This document shows positions 32,100 to 44,975 of a stretch of 64,000 nucleotides of DNA, in pieces (position 1 is the first letter of the stretch; every line of letters starts with the position of its first letter). The notes beneath the pieces are model-generated. The model did no database searches and had not been told where the DNA came from. It worked only from the letters and a program-made list of their open reading frames with translations. The stretch spans positions 4,479,637-4,543,636 of the forward strand of contig JAJEKV010000047.1 of assembly GCA_021234155.1 (NCBI GenBank), read 5' to 3'. Made by a program: the position numbers and the translations under genes. Source of the stretch: Isoetes taiwanensis. Taxonomy: Eukaryota; Streptophyta; Lycopodiopsida; Isoetales; Isoetaceae.

Positions 32100-33653
32100 C
32101 ACCACCCCGTAGTGCCTAGTCACGGACGGCCCGGGGGCAAAGGTGACCTCGCAGTCCGATTACCTCCGGATGTATGACCCCGTGGCACGCATCGACTTGG
32201 CGGTGTGTTCATCGGCAAATGCAAGGGCACGCCCAAATTGCATTACTAAGGGAGCGATCGCCCGAATGACTGAAAAAACGGGCAACTCGAAAGTGTGAGA
32301 CTCATCCTCAACGGCACCGTTTGACAAAGACTGACAGAGCTGCCTCCGGCGGGGCTCCCCAATCCACCCGCCCGCCTCGATGCGAAGATGGTGGGCACTG
32401 GGCGAATGGAGGCAATGAGCCGCTTTTGGCACCGGGAACGCAGTAGATTCAGGCCGGGCTAACACGGGTTGATGTGCTCCTTGTAATGGGCCATTTTGAC
32501 CTGCTCTAGAGCAATGGGGTCCCGAGCTTGCCAAGGAAACAAGCATCTAGGTACTCCCGCAGTCGCCACGACCGCGGCCGCATTGCGCCCAGATGCGATG
32601 CGTTCTCGTGACGCTCCATCCATCGAATCCATCTCTCTTACCCTCCAACAGGCCTAAGCCACCTTGCGGACTCATGGCCACAAGTAAGCCAAAGCGGAGC
32701 CGAGCATCACCCATAGTAACCACTTTCAAAAATAGACGATGTGTCTATCAATACGCCACCGGCGGCAAGAAGATTTCGGGCGGCAGAATCGATAGGGGAC
32801 GAAGGTTTCACCCCAAGTGCCCGTGCCAAAAATGCCTTACGCACTGCTCCGAAGTCATTCCGTGTCGTCAAAGAGACGCCAGGGCCCCAAACCTCGACCC
32901 GTCTGCATTTAAGGACAGTTCGACCGGTGCGGAGCGGATGTGACCGGGATGGCCCCAATCATATAGCCCCGCCTCGGGTGGTTGTTGATTACGCATTGCA
33001 TAAAGCGCTTTCGGCCCTTCTTTGTCAGTAAGCGGATAGACGCCTCCCGCCAGAGCGAGGAGGGGAACTCCACCCCTAGGTACTTGTAGGTGGGCGTGGC
33101 GCCCACAGCCGCCCCCGATATGTGAGTGCGGGGAGGCATGGGGTGACGTGAAGAGGATATGAGAACCACCCGGTCTTGGCCGATTGACGCCAGCATGTCT
33201 CAGAGTAGCGACAAAATGTGTCTAGGGCATCCGTGTGAGGCGCATATCTTCGGGGGTGGGGGCGTGAGCCAACATCGTCCCATAGATAGATGAGGCGGAT
33301 GACCTGGTGCAAAAGATGTATGCCATCCCCCATGCTCGATGAAGCCGTGGCTCTAACTGATCAATGTAGAGGCCAAAAAGTGTCGGCGAGAGGGGGCAAC
33401 CCTGCCGGACCCCGATACTCGGGTAAATGCTTGGCCTGGCCGACCGCATCCCCGCCAAAACAACTCTCATACAACCAGATATGGCATTACGCGACAGCAA
33501 ATGGAGCCCCAGTTGACGCAGTCTAGCCCACAACTTTTCCCGGGGGACCGTATCAAAAGCCTTTGCGAAGTCCACAAAGCAGCAATACAAGTCCAGCCGG
33601 TGATTCCGGCTGTCTTCAATCAGGGGAGGGCGTCGAAGATTGCATGTGGCCAC
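32100..33653 (-). pseudogene. LINE-type reverse transcriptase relic
   Basis: Minus strand from 33653: LYCCFVDFAKAFDTVPREKL and GVRQGCPLSPTLFGLYID are RT motifs of non-LTR elements. After frame changes come PTPEDMRL, TDALDTFCRYS and SIGQDRVVL, then YKYLGVEFPS, the usual post-catalytic segment. The catalytic (F/Y)ADD box is degraded (LWDD). Further pieces continue to about 32160. At least four frame changes make it a pseudogene. The style is that of Jockey/RTE-like LINEs rather than plant L1. Confidence 0.82.
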
Positions 33654-33708
33654 CCCTTATATAGGACCCTTATGTGGCCACCCCTTATAGGGCCACCCCT
33701 TATAAATA
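33646..33708. repeat. three short TGGCCACCCCTTATA repeats
   Basis: The 15-base word occurs at 33646, 33674 and, shortened, at 33691, at the 5' edge of the LINE relic and just before the PPR gene's upstream region. Confidence 0.75.
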
Positions 33709-33829
33709 CTTCTAAGACAGTCGTGTGAAAAGGCCTAATAAGAATTTACAATTCACGGTTCCAAATCACTCACTGTTGTAATCTGTACTTTATAGATTTT
33801 CATATGAAATGTGAATTGCTCCGTCGACC

Positions 33830-36541
33830 ATGGCTGCCGTTATCTCAATAATCAGTTCCAAGTGTCTAGTGAGTATGCCAATGAGTTTTTCTATGTTGTC
33901 CTGGCTTATCCATTTTCAAATTTCAATTTGTCTCTCAGATTGCAAGCCTAAATTTTGCTGAAGATAGAAGGACAACATGGGCCAGGTATGTTGGTATAGA
34001 GAGCAACTTCTTTTGCCCCCTTCCTTTCGTTGTTCCTGTTTCCATATAATTTAAGGCTATCTGTAGGAAGCTGAAGAAGGTTTGCAAAGAGAAACGAATG
34101 CCAGAAATATATGATATCGTTGAGCAACGACTAGTTGTACACAAGAGCAATGCACATTACTTTCCCCAGGATTGTAGCAGAAAGAGAGATCTTAAACTTG
34201 CTTGGCACCTGCATACTTTGATGATGCAAATTGGCGTTGCCAGTTGCTGTGAGCAGCTCATTTGGCTATTCACAACTTGCAGATGCCTAGCCGAAGCAAA
34301 CCAAGTGCTAGATAACGCACTTGAAGTGAATGTTCTATCATTGGGTGCTCTAATTTCAGCGCATGGCAACTGGGTGGAGGTCCAACTGCTCTTGATCTGT
34401 ACAATACAGTGCTACAATTAGGTATGAAGTGTGATAGATCTATTTATATTGCTGCCATTAAAGCATGCACATTGATATTGGCCCTTGAACAGGGTAGACT
34501 GATCCATGTACGTATTATCAACAGCTCTCTTCCTTGTGATATGTTTTTGGGAACCAATTTGCTGGATATGTATGCAAAATGTGGAACCTTAGAGGAGGCG
34601 TGCCAGGTTTTTGATAACTTGCCAAATAGAGATGTAGTATCATGGACAGCTTTGATTGCTGGATATACACAGCATGCTAAAAGCGAAATTGCTCTCCACT
34701 GTTTTGAAGAAATGCAGCATCAAGACATAGTACCAAATGCTGCATCATATTTGAGCATTCTGAAGGCATGTTCTAACATTGGAGCTTTAAATCAAGGGAG
34801 GCACATCCATCAGCAAATCATGTCATTTAAAATTCAATCTAATGGTTATCTGGAGAGTGCACTTGTCGATATGTATGCCAAATGTGGGAGCTTGGAGGAG
34901 GCATGTAAGGTTTTTGCGAAATTGCCGAATCCAGATGTTGTTTCATGGGGTACTATGATTGCTGGATGTGTCCAGAATGATGAAAACATTCTTGCTGTCC
35001 AAATTTTTGAAAGAATGCAGAACAATGGGGTAAATCCAAATAGGGCTACGTTCTTGGGTATTTTGAAAGCTTATGGAAACATTGGCGATATAGTCCATGG
35101 CAGGAGAATTCATGTGCAGATAATTGATAATGGCCTGCAGCTTGATATTGCGGTCCTGAACACCCTTGTTGACATGTATGCCAAGTGTGGGGCATTGGAA
35201 GAAGCACGCAAATTGTTTGACAAAATGGCAACCCGGGATGTGGTATCATGGGGTGCAATGCTTGGTGGTTATGCCCAGCATGATGGAGGAGATATTGTCT
35301 TAAAATGCTTTAACCAGATGCAGAATGAAGGCATAAGACCTAACAAGGTCATATTCCTCAGTCTTTTGAAAGCATGTGGTACCATAGGATCCCTAGTGCG
35401 GGGTAGGCAAATGCATCAGCAGATTATTGTAAATGGGTTTGAGTTAGACATTGCAGTGGGGAATACCATTCTTGATGTGTATGCTAAGTTCGGAAGTTTA
35501 GAGGAAGCGCGGAAGGTTTTTGGCGAGTTGCCTTATCAAAATGTTGTGTCATGGAATGCAATGATTGCTGGTTATGCTCAACATGGAGAAGGTGTACTTG
35601 CTCTAAATTACTTTGATAAAATGCAAAATCTAGCCATAAAACCAAATAAAGTGACCTTCTTGTGTATCTTGAAAGCATCTGGTAATATTAGGGACATAAA
35701 ACGAACAACGAAGATACATGACCAGATCATCAAATCCGGGATGCTCATGGATGTAGCCCTTGGAAGCGCTTTGATTGATGCATATGCTAAATGTGGGAGC
35801 TTAGAGCGTGCCCACAAAGTTTTTGACAAACTGTCTGCAGGAAATGTAGTGTCATGGAATGCCATTATTTCAGCATTTCTGCAACATGATAGGTCTCGTG
35901 TCGTGCTAGAGTACTTTAAGAAGATGCAGGAGATTAACTTAGAACCAGATAAAGTCACATTTTTGGGCATTTTGAAAGCATGTAGTAACGTTGGGGCTAT
36001 TGATCAAGGCAGATACGTCCATAATAAGATCAAGCAAAGTGGTATAGAGCTAGATATAGTTGTAGGAAATGCCATAATAGATATGTACGCAAAGTGTGGG
36101 AGCATGAAGGAAGCATGCAAAGTCTTTAACAAACTACCAAACCGGGATGTAGTAACATGGGGCGCAATTATTGATGGGTATGGACGGATTGGTAATGCAG
36201 CATTGGCTTTCCAGTACTTCTATGAGATGCAGCAAAGTGGAATAAAACCCGATGGCATAACATTTATTGGGATTCTTAGTGCTTGCAGTCATATGGGCCT
36301 TTTACAAGAAGCCTATAGGTACTTTATTTCTATGACAGAAAACCATGGGGTTACACCAAGGACTGCTCATTATAATTGCATGATCGATCTTTTCAGTCAT
36401 GCAGGATGTTTCAAAGAAGCAGAAGACTTATTTTCACCTCATCAGGATAATATTTGTGGTTTGATAACGTTGCTAAGTGCCTGTAGAATGCATGGCAATG
36501 TTGAGTTAGGAAGACAATGCTTTCATAAAGTTGTTTGTTAA
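33830..36541 (+). CDS. PLS-class pentatricopeptide repeat protein, frame-broken
   Basis: Start ATG at 33830 in a good context (ACCATGG). Exons 33830-33868, 33939-33985 and 34067-36541 have GT-AG borders and fit in phase. The long exon reads PPR triplets: six copies of a (V/L)DMYAKCGSLEEA-type block, each followed by (R/D)VVSWxxxIAGY, and repeated PNKVTFL(G/S)ILKAC. PPR proteins of this class bind organellar RNA one base per repeat, usually for editing or processing. Near 34376-34386 the frame shifts by one base; adding a G to the GGG run would restore HGNWGGGPTALDLYN. The protein stops at CFHKVVC with no E, E+ or DYW domain, so any editing would need a partner. It is either a recent pseudogene or an assembly error in an otherwise good gene of about 850 residues. 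Confidence 0.85.
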
Positions 36542-38691
36542 AATTTATGTCAATGGAGAGGGAGTAGAAGAGAAACTGCTGATGGGAACCGGCTGCTGCT
36601 GTATAGATATCAATGTAAATAAACACTATATCAAGAGATAGAGCTACCCAATCTCTAGATTATTTGTAACAGAGATTGAGGACCAAAATATACATAGAGG
36701 TAACGTGTAAAGTGTGTCTCCATGGCAATAGCTGTTATGAAACTAGAACAGTAATCCCGTATTGGGCATGTCTTTGGCCGCCACAGATTCAATGCATACA
36801 GTCTGCACCCTTTGCAGACAGCAGACACTATTATTTCTCAAAAACAGCATGAGAGATATGTAACACTGCAAGGGAGAGTGCTGTTCAAGTGTGACATTAC
36901 CAGGTATTTGTACAAATGATTTATCTGGCTAGATGACCAGAAGCAATAAGAAATATAGAGAACATTACCATATGCACAAGACAACATTTCTTTTGGCATG
37001 TTGTCTGATATCAGTACTGCATATGTTAGGCTTATGTTGAAGAATTCAGGCTCGTGACTCACGTGGACTATTTGCAGATTGCCAACCAAGGTAATTTGTT
37101 GGAACCACTGCACATGCTCTAGGCGATAGTTGAAAAATGCAGCAAAAAATAGCTTCTCCCCATTTCCCCTCCCCCTGTCCCATCCTTCATCACTAAAATG
37201 CAGGTACTCAATTTGTGATTTTCATCCTAAATTATCATAGTTAACCAATGATAGACTGTAAACAACCGTATGAAATACTTCCTACGCTGACTCAACTTCT
37301 GCAACAAATACAGCTATAAAAGGGGGGATTATCTCATTTTCTTCAATTTATGAAGCATCACATTGAAGAGCTTATGATGCATATGAAAGTCGATTTGTTG
37401 CTTACATAATGAGAAAGGACAGTAAGGGAGGGACCTTAATTTTATGCGCACAAGATGATCCTTTGAGCATCAAGGATTGGTGGTTGTCACTTTGAGCTTA
37501 TCCCGAACAGGATATGGAAGTGGTTGTCACTGCTTGTTTCATGTCGCCATGACAAGCAGTTTGGAGTACAATATTTTGACGAAATTACCATACTACACAT
37601 AAACCTAGGCAGGAATAACTTGTCAGTATAGGCTTTTGAATTTGTGAACTACTGAGAGGGGAGGATATGGACCATCCACTGGTGGCCTCTTGCAGAAAGA
37701 TTATGAGAAATTAGGAATGCATGATATTTAGTTTTTTGCCTCGGCTATTGTGTTCAAGCTTTCATGAACTAGCTGATAGGTATTGAACAGGAAATTTGAT
37801 GCTTCGAGCTTGTGTTATTATATTCCTCTAGCTGGTGCCAAAAATAGTCAAGGATAATTCCAAAGAGTAAGAAATTGCTGGCTCTTCTCACTATTTCCAC
37901 TACTTTCAAGCAATCTGGGCAGAACAAGGTATAATCTCACGGGGAAAGGTAGAGCAGTGCATTCCTTGTTCGCTTTACCTTTGCTAACATAAAGCTCTTA
38001 TATTTTTCCATTCAGATTTGCAAGTTGAATATCAGATTGAAAACCTAAAGTGCAATATGTTTTCTTCTGAATTGCATGTAATAACTTTTATTTTTCTAGG
38101 AATTTGTGAGCTTGGGAATTCAAAGTCTCGTTGGGGCAACAATATAATAGAATCCTTTTGTGGTTTATATCGGAGTTGACATCCATAGATGATGTCAAGC
38201 CTTATGGATGTCAGCCCAGGACATAAGATGGGCATTAATTAAAATGTTGCATCTAGAAGAGAAATTTTCACGTGCTTGAGAATTCTTAGATTTGAAGAAC
38301 ATGCTAGGTGAGAACCTTGAGTTTACACCCCCTTAAAGAATTTTCTATGTTCCAATTATTAGCCCTTTTGTCTACCATTTTCATTGCGCTTTTAGCATGT
38401 GAGCCTATTCAATCTCTTACTGCAACCTCACCTCTCACATGTGCATGTGAAATGGAAAGCGATCATATTCCCTTTAACCAATACAAAGCTTGGATGTGCA
38501 TTACCATTTTTTTTTTAACAAAAAAATAAAAAATTATTAATCAAAATCATTACACAACGTAAATATCTCATCAAACTTTGTAAGCACAGGTGATGCCACT
38601 GGAACATGAATCCAAAGCACTGTGTAACCATCATTCAATTAAATTGGGTTCATGTCAAGCTGTATGGGTAGTAAACTTGCATCGAGAATTT
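36542..38691. other. intergenic, no gene seen
   Basis: AT-rich downstream region of the PPR gene. The ORF 38308-38529 begins with a hydrophobic stretch but lacks support. No repeat stands out before the T-run at 38692. Confidence 0.4.
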
Positions 38692-40340
38692 GTTTTTTTT
38701 TTTTTTTTTTTTTTTTTTTATGATAGCATACCATGATGCTATTATTAAAAAAAAAGAAAAAAAGAAAAAAAGAAAAACTAATTTCCAGTAGAGGATGCTA
38801 ATTATAAGAGAATTTGAAGATATCAAATCCAAATAGGGCCTTCACCGTGGTCTACAACAATAACCATGAGCAGATGGGTAAATATCGTGGAAAATATGGT
38901 GTCGGCAATGCTTCCAAATTAACCAAGGGAGCCAACCAGAGCCAAGATGAATTGCATTTTGCCTAGTTGGGCATCTTGGATCTAGATAGGAAGTCAAGAG
39001 AATGCCTTGGCTATCTAATGCATTGTTAAATAAACCATATAGCTAGGATCATGCGGATTGAGCTTCTAGACAATCAAAGAGTTAATGCTTAAGAATCTCA
39101 ACGTCACAGAGGCAGAGTAGGTATACTGCAAAGATATGAAGATCATAGCGATATCTCAAGGCATTAATATGCAACTGTGGATAACCTGCCACCAAAGCAT
39201 AAAATTTTTGGGATGGCGCAGCTTATCCCAAAGCCAATGCTATGTACAAACTCAAATGGCTTATGAAAGTTACAAGTGCCACACATTTGACAGTGGGAGG
39301 GGTTGTGGGGTTAAGAGGTGGCGATATATGGAGCTGACAAAATGCTTGCATTTGCCAATATCCACTTGACAGTCCCAACCATCCTTTCCATAGCACCAAC
39401 CTCCACTATAAGAGGCAAATTCTCTGCTATCCTCTCGCATATAGACACATCCCATCGGGACATTAGAAATTTTGCCTAAAACTTGCGATCACCTTCATAC
39501 CATGCTTGAATAGAGATGACACTTGCAAGGACCCATCATCTTCGTGTAAGTGGATGAAGAGATGCAACAAGTGCAGGTGCAGAGAGGTTTGGCGGTAGTG
39601 GTGCCCATCACCACAAAATCTTCAGTAGCATATGGGTGGGTGAATACGGCCAAAAACAATGTCTGACTACATCCCATGATGTCAATAATGCACGCTGGAA
39701 AGAAGAAGCATTTGAAAAAGGTTGCCGAGAATGAAATAATGCCCAAAATAGAGCTGTTTTAGATGCCATTCATGCCTAGAGGAATAAAGTGATTAAGAGA
39801 TTGTTTGAGAAAGCATAAACCAAGAGAGTCATCTTCATCATTCAGGAGCCTCCTTGTCTAACCACATCCTCATCTGTACCAGCCCATATATATACTATTG
39901 TAATGAGTTCATGTACTTCGACTTGTGGGGCTAGCAATAAGTAAGCTATATAGATATAGGTGCAACTGAGGACTTATTTGCGGTAGCCATGCAACTCCAA
40001 CACTAATATGAGTACCAACTGGATGCAGAAGCAAGCAAAAATGTGTCTAAGAGCAATTTTGCAGCTCCTAGATTCTCAAGTTAGCAATTAGAAAGAGAAA
40101 CGTGTCATTTGCATATTGATTGCAAACTTTCTACGTACCATCCTCCATAGCGAGACCCTGGAGGAGCTCCTCCCTTGTTGCGACAGTAAATAATTGTGAC
40201 AAGCCTCTGTGACATATATGAAAAGCAGTGGTGCTAAAGGGCATACCTGAACATTACCATGACTAAGTGACAAGACCACTGATGGCTCACTATGAAACAT
40301 CAAAACAGCCTGCATAGAGACATGCAGCTGCATGATATCT
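38692..40340 (-). pseudogene. L1-like LINE relic with poly(A) tail
   Basis: Minus strand: RT motif CPLAPLLFIYVTEAC (about 40230) is followed, in another frame, by the catalytic-box relic QYANDTFLF. Farther on HPKNFMLWWQVIHS and CLCDVEILKH are the zf-RVT end of plant L1 elements (about 39080-39230). The element finishes in an A28 tract (T-run 38692-38719 on the plus strand) preceded by an A/G-rich tail (TTTCTTTTTTTC units). Stops and shifts are frequent. The 5' part (endonuclease) is missing. Confidence 0.72.
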
Positions 40341-40725
40341 GGATGCCAATCTGAGCATACATGGCCATGATACTCTCAGCTAACATTGTTATAAGCTGTC
40401 GCAATAATCTAACATGATTAATTGTGGACTTATTACGTTTGAAGTATAGAATACTTCTTAATATTTTATAATAATTTAAATTTTAAATTCACACAATTTA
40501 CTTTCATAGTATTTGATGCGCATGAGGTTTCTATGTACATAGACAGGTTTGAGGGGAAGTCCCCCTATTTAGGTTTATGAGGTCCATGATTTTACAAATA
40601 GATTTCTTTTTCTAGCAAAAAAAACTCTAGTAGCTAAACTACCAACTATAAGACATTTTATGATATTCAATCCTAAAATATAAAGTATATAAGACTTTGA
40701 AATTCACTGAGTTTCATCTTTAGAG
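40341..40725. other. AT-rich, no gene seen
   Basis: Boundary between the LINE relic and the next reverse transcriptase. Confidence 0.3.
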
Positions 40726-42597
40726 TTGATACTTATATTAGAAAATATGTCAAACTCGCTAAGTTGTCTCCTTCTTCCATACAGACGTTGGGATCATACC
40801 TTAAGGAGGTCATGGATATGCGAGATCAGCTATGTCCTCATGCACACACTTGACATAAAATGGTTTGAACCCTGCTGGATATTGGAGACGATGGTTGTAA
40901 GCATGGTACAACATTCTCCATCGATATATGTCATTATGCAAAGGATGATATAAAATTTGGTTTAAATCATATTCACCTAGAAGAACCCAATGTGGGATTA
41001 GTTATTGTCTAAGTACTTAAAGCATTGGAGCAAACCATTCAATTTCTAGAATATCAATTTGAGGAATTCCATACCTCCAGGATTGATGCAATGAAAACAT
41101 TTATTAGATGGAAGGTCAAACAATTGGTACATGAGGATAAAAGTGACAAAAGAAAGAGAATTAGGTTTCCAAAAAGAACCTATAAGGGGGAATGTAATAT
41201 GCTATATGTTTCTGGCGCAGATAAAGCAGAGAATACTCCTGTCTTTATATGCAAAAATTATATTAGGAAAGCAGCCATAAGAAGTGTTCAAAGTACGGAT
41301 TTCGCTATATGTTATGATGAAGATGGTTACCCTAGTACACTGATAGCAATCAAGTATGCATGCTTGTATCAAATGAAAGGAATTGCTAAGGTGAATATTG
41401 ATATAAATTAGGGTTACCTTATTTAATGGCGACTTACAAAGTCCATAAGAAGAAACTCAGATGGTTAACTAATGCATCTTGTTGCATTAGAGATGTGTTG
41501 GACTCTAGACTCAAAGATTAAAAGATTTATGGGGGTGCATACTAGATCACTTTGGTGGATTGATTCCACTTTAGACTTAGTTGTTAATTTACCTCAAAAG
41601 ATAAGTAACACATGGGTTGCAGATATTTCGAGATGCTAGGAGTCCATACCTCTATTTGGAGAAGATGGGATCACAAATATTTGTGAAACGCTCTTTAATA
41701 AGGCATTCCACTTGAAACATCCTCTTAAGTTATGTGTTCATTATGGAGAATCAAAGTACAAATGTTCATGGAGAAAGAATATTCCTAGCTTGGAATCTTA
41801 CTTTGAACTTACACCCCAGGATCTCATTACCATGAATAATTATTTGCTTGCTAATTGTTATTGTTGTATACAACTGGGAGATAGAGTATGGAAATAAGTC
41901 AGAGGAATCCTGATGGGTTTCTCTTGTTCTTCTTTATGGTGCAATTTATATCTAATGTTCTTATGAGTATAAATTTATAGGGAGATTAGCAAAATTAGAG
42001 AAAACAGAATTTCTGGCTTTGTTTAAAGGAAATTATAGATACATGGATGACTTGGTGGCGTTAAATAATCCAGTAATGGACCTATTTATGGATCCGTCGC
42101 AATCAAAACATGTTAATAATCCTTTTTGGATTTATCCATTGAAATTTCTAGAAATTAAAAAAGAGGAAACAAGGCAATTGCTACCCCATTATGATTCTGC
42201 ACTTCCCAGATGCAATTTCTTAAACATGCATATTCAAGTCGTAAACCAATTAGAAGGATCGTACATTACGACGAGATTTGATAAAAAAACATTACTCCCA
42301 TTTAAGTATACAATGTTTATACAATTAGCTTCTAACAGGAATATTAGCCAGTGCTATAACCTGGTGATTGCACAAGTGATATCATTGTTATATTTATGCA
42401 ACCGTCCTCAAGAGTTTTTGGTGGAACTGGGGGAAACATTGAATGTGTTCGTATGTAATAGCTTTTGCCTTGACCGGCTTAAGACCATTGTTATAAAAAC
42501 GATTGAAAATGCATGCACCCCTGGAGCACATATGGAGAAACAACTAGATTATAAACTTAAAAACATTGAGGGCACGAGCCAATTTAATAGGTAAATA
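40726..42597 (+). pseudogene. reverse transcriptase of Penelope-like or RVT type, degraded
   Basis: ORF 41025-41411 (TFIRWKVKQLVHEDKSDKRK; later ICYDEDGYPST) leads, after a stop, to LMATYKVHKKKLRWLTNASC, the RT motif with a K-x-HK core. At about 41885-41975 GILMGFSCSSLWCNLYLMF is the G-x-MG motif, and at 42030 YRYMDDLVALNNP is the catalytic box with DD. The next part reads NPFWIYPLKFLEIK, CNFLNMHIQV, TTRFDKKTLLPFKYTMFIQL and SNRNISQCYNL. These motifs recall the RTs of Penelope-like elements and the domesticated rvt genes rather than Copia, Gypsy or LINE. Stops at 41409-41411, near 41635 and 41895 make this copy inactive. No GIY-YIG domain was found. Confidence 0.65.
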
Positions 42598-42847
42598 TTT
42601 GGTGCATTTACTCTTCTCCATATGTGCAAGATTTTCCCTTAGAAAAATCCATTGGATTAACTAATTGGCAAAGCAGATAGAAGGATCTAGAAATGAAAAG
42701 ATTTGAAAAAAAAAAGGGTCTTTTTTAGGATAAAATTGCAATTGAACTACAAAAGGAAAAATTAATTTTTTTTAAAGGTTGGAATTGGAATCGAACAGCC
42801 TAAAGCAAAAAATATATAGATGGGCTTTTAACAGGTGAAGGCCAGTA

Positions 42848-43205
42848 GAGGATCCGGAAGTTGGATGGGCCGGGCTTTGCCAAAATTGGCGATTCTGCCT
42901 GTAATGCTCTTCCTTAAGCATTAATTATCAGATTTGGATAGCTTCTACTTGCCTTTGTAAAGCCGGATTCGAGAAAGGAATCATAGCCCTGGAGATAATT
43001 TCTCAGCTCATATTCTGTTAAACCATCTTAAGGTAGAAATAAAACAAATGTTCATCATCTATCTTGCTTTTTAATTGTGTTTTAAACAGATTATGGATGC
43101 TATCTCTCTAAACAGGGAAAAGCATTAGAGGATTTGGTAGTCCGAAGGTGCGTCCATAGTAGGCTGGGCTTGGCCAGAACTGACCGATTTTACCTGAATT
43201 ATTCC
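42848..43205. repeat. repeat block, left partner of 52252-52389
   Basis: 42953-43092 (ATAATTTCTCAGCTCATATTCTGTTA ... TCATCATCTATCTTGC ... GTGTTTTAAACAG) recurs in the same orientation at 52252-52389. A second internal similarity links GAGGATCCGGAAGTTGGATGG (42848) with GAGGATTTGGTAGTCCG (43130). Confidence 0.75.
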
Positions 43206-43910
43206 ACTATGAAAAAGGTGCTTCAATACCCCAAAATATACTCCTAAAAAATGCCTATAAGATCCCCCTTTTCTATCGAACAACAGGGGATAAAATGGTT
43301 TTTTGGAATTGGGGTATTTGGCCACAATCCCCCTTTTCCTTATTTGTAAGATAATACCCCGTTATGTTGGTGTCGCAATCCCCCTTTCAAAAGATGTAAA
43401 ATCATCCCCCGTTATCATTTGTAATATAATATTCTCTTTCAGATAATGCCCTATTTTAAATAATACCCTTATCATTTGTAATATAATACTCTCTTTCAGA
43501 TAATACCCTATTTTAAATAATACCATGTTATCATTTTTAAGCTAATACCATGTTTCAAATAATACCCTGAAATAACATACCCCGTAATCATTTGTAAGAT
43601 AATACTTTATTTCAGATAATACCAGTTTATCATCATTCATAAAAGAATACTCTATTATTATTTGTAAGATAATACTCATTTCAAACAAGTTGATAAATGA
43701 CAAATTGATCACAATTGATCAGTAGGAAATAGATAAGATTTCTCATTATTTCAGAATATGGAATTACAATACAGAATTTTGAGTATCAGAATTACCTTAA
43801 ATTAACATAAAGGTCATTTATACTACAGTAAAGAATACCTATATTCCAACTGAGTGCCTGCTTAGATACACTCAAATGAAGAAGCCCTTGGGGAACTCAA
43901 ATGACTTCCT
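43206..43910. repeat. ATAATACCC/CCCCTTTT-rich low-complexity DNA
   Basis: The words AATAATACC(C), TATCATTTGTAA and CCCCCTTTT are repeated irregularly. Similar CCCCTTTT/AAAATACCCC-rich DNA lies just outside the right TIR of the DNA transposon (51930-52140). Confidence 0.6.
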
Positions 43911-43920
43911 CCACCCTATA

Positions 43921-44169
43921 TTATTCACAAAATTGCTTATGCACCTTCACTTTTGGTAGATGATCCATTGTTGGAGGCAGTTGAACAGGAGGCATTCTTC
44001 TATTATACCAACAAGGGATGGAGAAGAAAAAACCTTGATTTGGATTTGAAGACGAAATTGCTTGCCGAGAAACATTAGGCCATTTTGCAGGATTCCAGGA
44101 ATTACCCCATCCAAAGTTATCATTCCATGCAAAGCTGCAGAAGTAACCAGCCTTTGCAGATACAAGCAT
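43921..44169 (-). CDS. exon-like ORF, unrecognised
   Basis: An 82-codon minus frame ending TGA at 43921-43923 reads AGYFCSFAWNDNFGWGNSWN and MPPVQLPPTMDHLPKVKVHK. It is rich in Trp/Asn/Pro and looks less random than its neighbours, but no family is recognised and no partner exon was found. Confidence 0.25.
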   Translation of the reverse strand: MLVSAKAGYFCSFAWNDNFGWGNSWNPAKWPNVSRQAISSSNPNQGFFFSIPCWYNRRMPPVQLPPTMDHLPKVKVHKQFCE

Positions 44170-44888
44170 GAGGACTACATCTCATTTTCAGTAACACATG
44201 ATAATTGCAATCTAGGAAAGTTGCAGTTAAAGCAGCAAAAATGGCAGGACCAATTGCACTTCATAAGACCTTTTCGTATTTCGTCTTTAGCCACATGACA
44301 ACGTCATAAGCTTCCCCCTTGCAATGACATATTATGGTGAATGCCCCCAACTGCGAAAAGGTGATCCTGAAAAAGGAGATCCACTCTGCCATTTAAATTT
44401 AGTTGGATTTGAAGATATAAGTGACGCGCTGGGAACTTTGTACAGTTTCAGCCCCTGAAGATTATTCTGCTAGCAAACATGGAAATGCAATACCAAAAAA
44501 ATGGAAACAACTTGCCTGCCCTGGCACATTCTCTAACGTAATGCTTCGGGGCAGAGGCTATTTAGCTTACTAGAACGGAAGCAGGCAACGATTTCTTCAG
44601 AATCATTGCAATTTTATAGAGGCCAAGAGAGGAGGCCATTATCCGAGATAATCTGGGTCTGTAATTAGGCGAAATAGCCTCCGCTTGGACATTACGAAAA
44701 TGCAAACTGACTTGAGCAAATATTTAGCTAGTATACAACCATAAATTTACTTTTCATTGAAAATACCCTTTTCTTGACATTATCCCTTTGTTTGAAAATA
44801 CTCTAGTATTTATTGCAATCCTCTGTCTTTTTTTCGTAATTTTCCTTTAACTCAATCCCCTTTTATTTAAAAATTCCCTAATCTATTC
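44170..44888. other. no gene seen
   Basis: Ordinary mixed DNA changing at about 44750 to the CCCTTTT/AAAATAC-type low-complexity DNA that borders the transposon. Confidence 0.35.
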
Positions 44889-44906
44889 GCAAATTCCCTT
44901 TTGGGG

Positions 44907-44975
44907 TGTAAATATGGTAATGCTACCCAAAAAGCACCGCCCGGACAAGTGCTTTAGGTGCTTGAGGTGCTTTTT
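44907..44975 (+). repeat. left terminal inverted repeat
   Basis: Outer 27 bases match the right end with about one mismatch; the inner part (GTGCTTTAGGTGCTTGAGGTGC) is a looser match. Confidence 0.75.

Noticed and set aside
38347-38529. Possible small secreted protein (FQLLALLSTIFIALLA start)
   Set aside because: Runs into a T/A-run, lacks homologous features and any gene context.
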